A stretch of 64,000 nt of DNA, taken from NCBI GenBank assembly GCA_934376955.1, contig CAKRPJ010000009.1:1-64000 (forward strand). The letters are read 5' to 3'. The DNA is from CAKRPJ01 sp934376955. GTDB lineage: Bacteria > Bacillota > Clostridia > Lachnospirales > Lachnospiraceae. A model generated the notes under the pieces. The model searched no databases. It had not been told where the DNA came from and saw nothing but the letters and a program-made list of their open reading frames with translations. A program made the position numbers and the translations under genes. Below, one piece after another: positions 57,243 through 64,000 of this stretch. Position 1 is the stretch's first letter; each line of letters opens with the position of its first letter.

Positions 57243-57941
57243 TCAATTGCTGCCGTAAAGACGGGAGTAGATCATTTCGCAGAGAGCATCCACGTAGGAT
57301 TGGTCGGGCAGATCGCGTCCGGTTATCAGGTAATCCTGGATCAGCTCAAACCGCTTGAGGCTCAATTCCTCATCGGAAAGTGTTTCCTCCTCCATACGGA
57401 TCTGATCATCGAGATCGCTTCCGGAGTAGGTTTTAACAAACCACTGAAGGATCTCCTCCGTTTCCTTTTCTTCATCGGCTGCCTGTGTTTTTAATACCCG
57501 GGCAGATTTCTTAGAGGAGAATGCGATGAGAAAAGAACCGACAGTCATAAATATAAGAAGTCCGTCAAAGACGTATTTGGAAAATCCTGCCATAGGAAGG
57601 CGGATCACTCCTGCTAAGATAAGGATCGTGGCAGCTGCCAATGCTCCGCCGATCAGGAAAAAAGCAAAAGCGGAGGAATTCATATCTTCATAGCGCTGTT
57701 CCTTGTTGACGTAAGCCTTTGCTGCTTCCGGCTTCTGATCCTGCGTTTTATCTGATCCTTCTGTATCTTCTGCTTTCATTGGTTCTTCATACCTAAGGCG
57801 CATTTCTTCCTCTTTTTTTGCCTGCTCCGCCTGCTTCAGCGCCTCCGCAGTCTCTCTGGATTCTACAAGTGGGCCATGGCAGTCAGTGCATTCTGTAACG
57901 CCATCCACAAATTCCATATCACATTTTGGACAATACGGCAT
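57243..57941 (-). CDS. Zinc-ribbon membrane protein of unknown function
   Basis: 232 residues. The N-terminus has a two-pair zinc ribbon (CPKC and CTDC), followed by a charged, probably coiled region (about 30-85), two membrane helices (FAFFLIGGALAAATILILAGV and YVFDGLLIFMTVGSFLIAF), and a C-terminal acidic helical domain ending near LCEMIYSRLYG. Common in Lachnospiraceae genomes as a hypothetical protein; no biochemical role known to me. AAGGAAGGGG precedes the start. Confidence 0.8.
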   Translation of the reverse strand: MPYCPKCDMEFVDGVTECTDCHGPLVESRETAEALKQAEQAKKEEEMRLRYEEPMKAEDTEGSDKTQDQKPEAAKAYVNKEQRYEDMNSSAFAFFLIGGALAAATILILAGVIRLPMAGFSKYVFDGLLIFMTVGSFLIAFSSKKSARVLKTQAADEEKETEEILQWFVKTYSGSDLDDQIRMEEETLSDEELSLKRFELIQDYLITGRDLPDQSYVDALCEMIYSRLYGSN

Positions 57942-58017
57942 AATACCCCTTCCTTTCTGAGCAGCGGCCTCCGTTATCGGCAGTTTGACCGGGAGCGGCC
58001 CTGCTTCACTTCATTCG

Positions 58018-58046
58018 ATTATACATGATAATCAAAAAAACGTCCA
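58018..58046 (-). promoter_or_regulatory. Promoter of the zinc-ribbon gene
   Basis: Minus-strand TGGACG (58046-58041), 17-base spacer, perfect TATAAT (58023-58018). Confidence 0.6.
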
Positions 58047-58139
58047 CACTTTCTCCTTTTTTATGCTTCCATTTCGAGGGAAAATACGATAGAATTAGAT
58101 GGCATATAGAAAAAGCCGGAAAAAGAAAGGGGCAGATTT

Positions 58140-59051
58140 ATGAAAATTGCGGTTGTAACTGACAGCAACAGCGGAATTACACAAAAGCAGGCATCAGAAA
58201 TGGGGATCTATGTTCTTCCGATGCCGTTTATGATAGATGGAGAAACCTATTTTGAGGATATTTCCTTAAGCCATGAGGAGTTTTATAATAGAATGGAGGG
58301 AAATGCTGATATATCGACATCCCAGCCCTCACCGGCGGATGTGATGAAGCTGTGGGATGAGCTCCTTGAAACATACGACCAGATCCTCCATATTCCTATG
58401 TCCAGCGGCTTGTCCGGTTCCTGCGAAACGGCAATGATGCTGGCTTCCGATGAAAAATACGAAGATAAGGTTTTTGTTGTCAACAACCAGAGGATCTCTG
58501 TGACACAGGCCCAGTCGGTAAAGGATGCCCTTATGCTGATCGAACTGGGGGCGGATGCAGGCCGCGTTAAGGAACGCCTCGAGGAAACAAAATTCGATTC
58601 GATCATTTTCGTTGCAGTAGATACGTTAAAGTATCTGAAAAAGGGCGGAAGGATCACTCCTGCTGCCGCGGCCTTAGGAACTCTTTTAAAGATCAAGCCG
58701 GTTCTGGTGATACTGGGCGAAAAGCTGGATGCCTTTGCAAAAGCGAGAACCATAAAGCAGGCCAAGGCCCTTATGCTGACGGCCATCCAGAAGGAGCTTG
58801 AAACACGCTTTGACGATCCGGAATGCAGAAGCTGCCATATCGGGATCGCACATACCCGCAACGAAGCGGAGGCAGAGGAATTCAGAAAAGAGGTACAGGA
58901 GAAATATCCGTATGCGGATATCGTGGTCGCACCTCTTTCCCTCAGCGTGTCCTGTCATATCGGACCGGGCTGTCTGGCAATTACGGCAACAAGAAAGATG
59001 GTAGAACAATATGAATACGATGAAAAAAAGGCTGAGGGAGTTTTATCATAA
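58140..59051 (+). CDS. DegV family fatty-acid-binding protein
   Basis: 303 residues. Two conserved ligand motifs are visible: STSQPSPAD (around residue 60) and SSGLSGSCETA (around 90), and CHIGPGCLAI at the C-terminus. DegV/FakB proteins hold a single fatty acid and present it to FakA kinase for phosphorylation; no fakA is nearby. AAAGGGG precedes ATG 58140. The end overlaps the histidine kinase gene by 41 bases in another frame. Confidence 0.92.
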   Translation: MKIAVVTDSNSGITQKQASEMGIYVLPMPFMIDGETYFEDISLSHEEFYNRMEGNADISTSQPSPADVMKLWDELLETYDQILHIPMSSGLSGSCETAMMLASDEKYEDKVFVVNNQRISVTQAQSVKDALMLIELGADAGRVKERLEETKFDSIIFVAVDTLKYLKKGGRITPAAAALGTLLKIKPVLVILGEKLDAFAKARTIKQAKALMLTAIQKELETRFDDPECRSCHIGIAHTRNEAEAEEFRKEVQEKYPYADIVVAPLSLSVSCHIGPGCLAITATRKMVEQYEYDEKKAEGVLS

Positions 59052-60483
59052 GCATACTCCCAGCATCCGTGTCCCAATGATGGTGTTTATGGTCCTTATC
59101 TGCATGATCCCCCTCTACATTCAGGGGCGTGTCCTTGCAAGTGCCTCAAGGCAGGATCAGATCAGCCGCAGGATCATTGACGTGCAGAACCAATGCCAGA
59201 TCTTAAGCAACAAGATGTCAAGAAATGGTTACCTGACAAATTCGTCAGCAGATAATGCGGTGACAGATACGGAGCTTTCCATACTGGCTGACACGTTCAA
59301 CGGAAGAATATTGATCATTAATTCAGGCTTTCGCAGCATAAAGGATACATTTTCCCTTTCGGAAGGAAAGATATGCATCGCAGACGAGATCATAAGCTGC
59401 TTCCAGGGTGAGAATACCAGCAAATACAACACGGAAAAGCATTATTTCCTTCTGACGATCCCCATCGCCGAAAATGTCCAGACACTGGAGGGGAACACTC
59501 CGGGAAAGACGGCAGGAGTAATGGTCGTTACCGCTTCCACTGAGAGTATGTTTATGCTGGAGGAGAAATTAAGGAGCAAGTCGGCCCTGTATGAGCTTAT
59601 CATATTTGTGACAGTCCTGATCCTCAGCGCAGCGGCCGCAGTTGTTTTTATCCGGCCGTTTGAGTCTATCGTGTCCTCGTTAAATCGTGTGGCCGAAGGA
59701 AATCTGGATGAGGATTTTTCCGAGACATCCTGTAAAGAGACGATCAGAATGTCGGAAGCCGTAAACAAGACGCTGAAGGCGTTAAAGGCCGTCGACCAGT
59801 CGAGGCAGGAGTTTGTGTCAAACGTATCCCATGAATTAAAGACGCCCATCACATCGATCCGTGTGCTGGCAGATTCTTTGATGGGAATGGAGGATGCTCC
59901 TAAGGAATTATATCAGGAGTTTATGCAGGATATCTCCGATGAGATTGACAGGGAGAGCCAGATCATCGACGACCTTTTAACCCTCGTCCGTATGGATAAG
60001 GCCTCCGCGGAGCTTAACGTCGCACAGGTAAATATCAATGGACAGGTGGAGCTTGTTCTGAAAAGACTCCGCCCGATCGCCAGAAAACGGAACATTGAGC
60101 TGATCTTTGAGAGCATGCGTGAGGTAGTGGCGGATGTAGACGAAGTGAAATTCTCTCTTGCCCTTAACAATCTCGTAGAGAATGCGATCAAATATAATAA
60201 AGAAGACGGATGGGTCCGGGTCACGCTGGATGCCGATCATAAATTCTTTTATGTAAAGGTCTCCGATTCCGGTGTCGGTATCCCCGATGAATTGCGGGAT
60301 CGGGTATTTGAGAGGTTCTATCGGGTCGATAAGGCCAGATCCAGAGAGACCGGAGGAACCGGTCTGGGGCTTGCGATCACAAAGAGTGTTATCCTCATGC
60401 ATCATGGAGCCGTCCGTGTGGAGAGCAGAGAGGGTGTTGGTACGACATTTGCCGTGCGTGTCCCGCTGATCTACATCCCGTAG
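59011..60483 (+). CDS. Orphan membrane sensor histidine kinase
   Basis: 490 residues: membrane helix 1 (about 20-40), extracellular sensor of about 150 residues, helix 2 (ELIIFVTVLILSAAAAVVFI), HAMP (RPFESIVSSLNRVAEGNLDEDF), HisKA with the phosphorylated His274 in SNVSHELKTPITS, and HATPase with NLVENAIKYN (N box), DSGVGIP and GGTGLGLAI. No response regulator gene adjoins it; the next gene is a GerMN lipoprotein. Orphan kinases in Clostridia often feed Spo0A directly, which is a guess here. ATG 59011 lies inside the DegV gene; ATG 59020 is an alternative. Confidence 0.93.
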   Translation: MNTMKKRLREFYHKHTPSIRVPMMVFMVLICMIPLYIQGRVLASASRQDQISRRIIDVQNQCQILSNKMSRNGYLTNSSADNAVTDTELSILADTFNGRILIINSGFRSIKDTFSLSEGKICIADEIISCFQGENTSKYNTEKHYFLLTIPIAENVQTLEGNTPGKTAGVMVVTASTESMFMLEEKLRSKSALYELIIFVTVLILSAAAAVVFIRPFESIVSSLNRVAEGNLDEDFSETSCKETIRMSEAVNKTLKALKAVDQSRQEFVSNVSHELKTPITSIRVLADSLMGMEDAPKELYQEFMQDISDEIDRESQIIDDLLTLVRMDKASAELNVAQVNINGQVELVLKRLRPIARKRNIELIFESMREVVADVDEVKFSLALNNLVENAIKYNKEDGWVRVTLDADHKFFYVKVSDSGVGIPDELRDRVFERFYRVDKARSRETGGTGLGLAITKSVILMHHGAVRVESREGVGTTFAVRVPLIYIP

Positions 60484-60493
60484 GAGAATGAAT

Positions 60494-61429
60494 ATGAAAC
60501 AATTTAAATTATTTATTGCAGCATCTTTTCTGATCCTTGCGGGTATTTTTTGCGGAGGCTGCACAAATAAAAAAGCCGGGGACGATGTTCCGGGATATAC
60601 GGTGTATTATCTGAATACGCAGGGACGGAGTCTGGTGGGAAATGAGTATAAAACCCCAGAGACGGACAAGCTCCTGCTGGTGGAGGAGCTTTTAGAGAGG
60701 ATGAGAAACGTACCTTCCGATCTGGACTGCCAGAGCGCGATCCCGGTCAGAGTGGGAGATTTTACGGAGAAAATGGAGCGCAATGTCCTGTATCTTTATA
60801 CAGACAGCAATTATGCACTGATGAATTCCGTGCAGGAGATCCTGTGCCGGGCTGCCCTTACAAAAACGCTGACTCAGATTGAAGGGATCGATTATCTTTG
60901 CATCTACTGTGCCGACCAGCCTCTTGTGGACAGTGCGGGAAATCCGGTCGGAATGATGAGCGCTTCCGATTTCCTCGACAGTGTCCGTGATGTCAATTCC
61001 TTTGAAAAGACAGAGCTGATCCTGTATTTTGCAAACGAAGAAGGAGACAAGCTGGTGGAGGAAAAGCGTGCGGTGATGAGAAATACGAATACCTCACTGG
61101 AAAAGCTGATTGTAGAACAGCTGATCGAGGGGCCGCAGCAGCCGGGCTGTTATCCTACACTTCCTGAAGATGTAAAGCTTCTCAATGTGACGGTAAATGA
61201 AGCAGTATGCTCGATAAATCTGGATTCCGGCTTTTTAAACAACACGTTAGAGGTGTTAGATTATATTCCGATCTATTCGATCGTAAACTCTCTGTCGGAG
61301 CTATCGACAGTGAGCCATGTTCAGATCCGTATCAACGGATCGCAGGACGCGGTGTTCCGCGATCAGATTCCTTTAAATACTCTGTTTGAACGGAATTATG
61401 AGTATATGGAGGGAGGAGAAAAGAATTAA
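60494..61429 (+). CDS. GerMN-domain lipoprotein
   Basis: 311 residues. A lipoprotein signal ends in FCGGC. Two GerMN-type domains follow: one around residues 35-145 (GYTVYYLNTQGRSLV) and one around 170-290 (TELILYFANEEGDKLVEEKR, LIEGPQQPGCYPTLPEDVKLL, AVCSINLDSGF). GerMN is known from Bacillus spore germination protein GerM and from actinobacterial LpqB, partner of the MtrB kinase. Here too it directly follows a histidine kinase gene (10 bases after its stop), so an accessory sensor role is plausible. Start ATG 60494 has GGAG seven bases upstream. Confidence 0.85.
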   Translation: MKQFKLFIAASFLILAGIFCGGCTNKKAGDDVPGYTVYYLNTQGRSLVGNEYKTPETDKLLLVEELLERMRNVPSDLDCQSAIPVRVGDFTEKMERNVLYLYTDSNYALMNSVQEILCRAALTKTLTQIEGIDYLCIYCADQPLVDSAGNPVGMMSASDFLDSVRDVNSFEKTELILYFANEEGDKLVEEKRAVMRNTNTSLEKLIVEQLIEGPQQPGCYPTLPEDVKLLNVTVNEAVCSINLDSGFLNNTLEVLDYIPIYSIVNSLSELSTVSHVQIRINGSQDAVFRDQIPLNTLFERNYEYMEGGEKN

Positions 61430-63848
61430 AAGACCTTTGCTGTATATAACGGGGGGACTGGTACTTGGAGAGACAGGAGCCCATTATCTTACAGCTAAGC
61501 AGGGATTTTTTGCGCTGGCAGTCATACTGTCTGTTTTTTCCTGTGCTTTATTGACGGATATCAATGGGCGTAGAGGAAAAGACAGGAGATGGCTGGCAGC
61601 GTTTTTTAAAATCGTTCTTCTTGGAGTGTTTATCGGATTTTCCCGGATGCAGCTGGAAAAATGGACGGTAGAACGGCAGGCGGGTATGATCTGCAAAATG
61701 GAAGGAGAAACGATTTTGGTTGAGGGAACTATCGCCGAGATCCGGGAAAACGCGGGAAAGCAGAGGCTTATTCTTACGGACAGTAAATTTAAATCGAATG
61801 ATGCAGGGAAAACAGGCGGCATGCTGCCGCATAGGCTTTACTGCTATTTGCCTACAGGGGAAAAATATGAGCCTGGTATGAAACTATGTGTGGAGGGAAA
61901 CATAACCGGCCCGGAGCCGGCCAGAAATCCGGGAGCCTTTGATTATCGGCTGTATTGTCTTTCTCAGGGAATAAACGGTATCCTATACGGGGAAAAAGCG
62001 TATATCGTAAGCCATCCCCGCTTTTCCATCATGGAAATTCTGCAAAAAAGACGGAGAGTCTTTGCACAGTGTATCGATGAGAATGCAGAGGCAAGGGATG
62101 CCGGGCTTCTGAAGGCGATCCTTTTGGGTGACAGGACAGAGCTTGAGGAGGATACCTATGAGCTCTACAGACAAAACGGGATTGCCCACATCCTTGCGAT
62201 AAGTGGTCTTCACATTTCCCTGATCGGAATGGCTCTGTGGCGGAGCTTAAGAAGCTGCGGAATAGGGTACGGGATGTCCGGAGGGATCGCGTGGGGGATT
62301 TTGCTCCTTTATGGGATCATGACCGGAGCCGCACCGTCTGTGATTCGTGCCATCGGTATGACGGGGATCCGCTTCCTTGCTGAAGCGACCGGGAGAACCT
62401 ACGATCTTCCTTCGGCAGCCGCCGTAAGTGCATGTCTGCTTCTCCTTTGGAGGCCGTTTCTTTTAACCCAGGCCGCCTTCCAGCTTTCCTTTTTGGCCGT
62501 GGGAGCTGTCTACTTTCCGGGCGGTTTTCTGGTAAAGAAAACGAAAGCCGGAAATATAGCCGGAATGCTTCTTGTGAGTGGGGCGATCCAGGCAGTAACA
62601 GCGCCTGCAATCCTGTTCCATTCCTTCGAGATCCCGTTATATGGAATATGGATCAATCTTCTTGTAGTGCCGCTTATGACCGGCGTTGTGATCTCCGGAG
62701 TCCTTGGAATGTTCGCGGCCTTATTTGCATTCCCTGCAGCCGGGCTCCTCTTTGGCGGAGCCCACAATATATTCTGGATCTACGAAAGGGCCGGAAGTCT
62801 GTTTTTGAGTCTGCCCCATGCCAGACTTACATGGGGAAGGCCCGGCTTTTGGCAGATCGCAGGGGCTTACATCGGAATCCTTGCAGCTGTCTTTTTACTT
62901 ACCGAAAAAAGCTCTATTTGCCGGAGCTTATCCGGAGTTGTTTTAATCGCAGCCCTCCTGATCCTGCGTCCGGTATCTCCGGATAGCCTTGTCGTGACAT
63001 TCCTTGATGTGGGACAGGGGGATTGCATATTTCTTCAAAAGGGGAAAGACAGTCTTCTGGTGGATTGCGGGAGCAGTCAGAAAAAGACACCGGGAAAAGA
63101 TATTCTGGTGCCGTTTTTAAAAAGCCGTGGGATAAGCCGGATCAATGCGGTGGCAGCCACACATGGGGATTCCGATCACATCAACGGCATTCGGGAGATC
63201 CTCGAACTAAAGGAGTTTAAAATAAAAGAATTGATCCTTTCGGAAGCGGGGAGAGAGGATGAGGCCAGCAGCCGTCTTGGAAAAAAAGCAGAAGAAAGTA
63301 AGATCCCTGTCCGGTATGGAAAAACGGGAGACCATTTTAACGGTATTTTAGGGCCGGATGTAGAGATTATCTGTTTATATCCGCATGAGGGGGAGATCAT
63401 CCGAGAGAGAAACGATCAGTCCCTTGTATTTCTGATCCGATACGGAGAGTTTCGGCTTCTTTTAACGGGAGATCTGGAGGAGGGCGGAGAAAGAAGGCTA
63501 CTGGAGGCTTCGGAGCCTGAGAGCTATAATGGAATGCTTGTAAATAAAGACACGGAAGAAGGGCTTGGGCCTGTAACCGTTCTTAAGGCAGGCCATCACG
63601 GGGCGGCCACCTCGTCCTCTATGGAATTTCTTGAAAAAATCAGTCCGAAGCTTGCTGTGCTTTCTTACGGCAGGAAAAACAGATATGGTCATCCGGCTCC
63701 GGATACGGTGGAAAGACTTCAGAGTGCGGGAGCAAGGCTTTTGGGAACAGGAGAGTATGGAGCCATAGAGCTTCGTTCGGACGGACGAGGCCTGAGGATA
63801 CGAAAGTGGATCTTGCAGACAAAAGTGCCGGATAACTTGTATTTTTAA
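61398..63848 (+). CDS. comEC: ComEC/Rec2 DNA uptake channel
   Basis: Membrane channel carrying single-stranded DNA into the cell. About 816 residues: N-terminal DUF4131 region with membrane helices and an OB-like soluble loop, the Competence domain (GDRTELEEDTYELYRQNGIAHILAISGLH-type signature, split across 250-280), several helices, and a C-terminal metallo-beta-lactamase domain (about 530-800) with ATHGDSDHING, LLTGDLEE and AGHHGAATSSS. Intact, so DNA uptake is possible, but comEA is not adjacent. Start uncertain: ATG 61398 overlaps the GerMN gene end; the strong GGAGGGAGGAG lies downstream of it. Confidence 0.92.
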   Translation: MSIWREEKRIKRPLLYITGGLVLGETGAHYLTAKQGFFALAVILSVFSCALLTDINGRRGKDRRWLAAFFKIVLLGVFIGFSRMQLEKWTVERQAGMICKMEGETILVEGTIAEIRENAGKQRLILTDSKFKSNDAGKTGGMLPHRLYCYLPTGEKYEPGMKLCVEGNITGPEPARNPGAFDYRLYCLSQGINGILYGEKAYIVSHPRFSIMEILQKRRRVFAQCIDENAEARDAGLLKAILLGDRTELEEDTYELYRQNGIAHILAISGLHISLIGMALWRSLRSCGIGYGMSGGIAWGILLLYGIMTGAAPSVIRAIGMTGIRFLAEATGRTYDLPSAAAVSACLLLLWRPFLLTQAAFQLSFLAVGAVYFPGGFLVKKTKAGNIAGMLLVSGAIQAVTAPAILFHSFEIPLYGIWINLLVVPLMTGVVISGVLGMFAALFAFPAAGLLFGGAHNIFWIYERAGSLFLSLPHARLTWGRPGFWQIAGAYIGILAAVFLLTEKSSICRSLSGVVLIAALLILRPVSPDSLVVTFLDVGQGDCIFLQKGKDSLLVDCGSSQKKTPGKDILVPFLKSRGISRINAVAATHGDSDHINGIREILELKEFKIKELILSEAGREDEASSRLGKKAEESKIPVRYGKTGDHFNGILGPDVEIICLYPHEGEIIRERNDQSLVFLIRYGEFRLLLTGDLEEGGERRLLEASEPESYNGMLVNKDTEEGLGPVTVLKAGHHGAATSSSMEFLEKISPKLAVLSYGRKNRYGHPAPDTVERLQSAGARLLGTGEYGAIELRSDGRGLRIRKWILQTKVPDNLYF

Positions 63849-63940
63849 GCGTTATATAGTAATATCTAAATAAGGATCGCCTGACAGAGAGCGGGCAAAA
63901 CAGCAGGTCGCGAGTATCTTTTGATAGGGGGAAGCGCAAG

Positions 63941-64000
63941 ATGAAAAAACAGATAAAAGAGGTAATGAGCGTGCTTACCGCGGCATGTCTTGCAGTAAAT
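63941..64000 (+). CDS. Start of a secreted or membrane protein, truncated by window end
   Basis: ATG 63941 follows GGGGGAAGCG. The 20 visible codons read MKKQIKEVMSVLTAACLAVN, the charged start and hydrophobic core of an export signal. Nothing further can be said without downstream sequence. 92 bases separate it from comEC, and I saw no clear terminator there. Confidence 0.6.
   Translation, partial: MKKQIKEVMSVLTAACLAVN

Overview
The window is a chromosomal segment of a spore-forming member of the Clostridia, most likely Lachnospiraceae-like (an inference from protein style, not a database match). Pointers are ftsZ-spoIIGA-sigE order, a Spo0E-like regulator, ATG/GTG/TTG starts behind strong AGGAGG-type sites, clear sigma-A promoters with 17-base spacers, and a B12-dependent methyltransferase operon typical of anaerobic gut Firmicutes. 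I saw no rRNA, tRNA or CRISPR array.

Layout. 1-600: end of a probable TnpB-type gene with an omega-RNA-like tail, then a large palindrome. 600-4450: divergent aroE/aroK, a CapA-like lipoprotein and a DMT transporter. 4660-7410: a TetM-like GTPase fused to a YacP/Rae1-like NYN nuclease domain. 7430-16230: translation operon rimP-nusA-rnpM(ylxR)-L7Ae-infB-rbfA-nrnA-truB-ribF. 16310-18140: L,D-transpeptidase. 18150-23340 (minus strand): five-gene corrinoid methyltransferase operon. 23430-26340: rpsO and pnp, each with its own leader. 26350-36000: TSUP permease, metY, mgtE with a long structured leader, gltX, UvrD-like helicase, corrinoid adenosyltransferase, DUF1292 protein, ychF. 36290-41350: small lipoprotein, M20 amidohydrolase, lgt, Spo0E-like protein, NhaC antiporter. 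41470-57120: the dcw cell-wall/division cluster (mraZ, rsmH, ftsL, two class B PBPs around a YkgJ-type protein, mraY, murD, ftsW, murA, ftsQ, ftsZ) running into spoIIGA-sigE. 57240-64000: zinc-ribbon membrane protein, DegV, orphan histidine kinase with a GerMN lipoprotein, comEC, and the start of a secreted protein cut by the window end.

How it fits together. Most of the window is core biology: translation and RNA decay, murein precursor synthesis and septation, and early sporulation. The dcw cluster carries its own MraZ operator, and spoIIGA has a promoter with the unusual long spacer and a 0A-like box, the architecture known from Bacillus subtilis spoIIG. The cob(I)yrinate adenosyltransferase gene and the methyltransferase operon both concern corrinoids.

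Most worth a second look: (1) the TetM-like/NYN fusion, which joins two modules that both work in the ribosomal A site; (2) two copies of a six-helix repeat whose stems are conserved but whose stem sequences differ by compensating changes, one copy lying in a 13-bp inverted-repeat element that also holds the ftsZ promoter; (3) divergent aroE/aroK promoters that share one self-complementary -35 hexamer; (4) the structured mgtE leader with a 36-codon upstream reading frame; (5) a corrinoid operon with a methyltransferase-like protein that has lost a zinc-ligand histidine; (6) a histidine kinase/GerMN lipoprotein pair resembling actinobacterial MtrB-LpqB.
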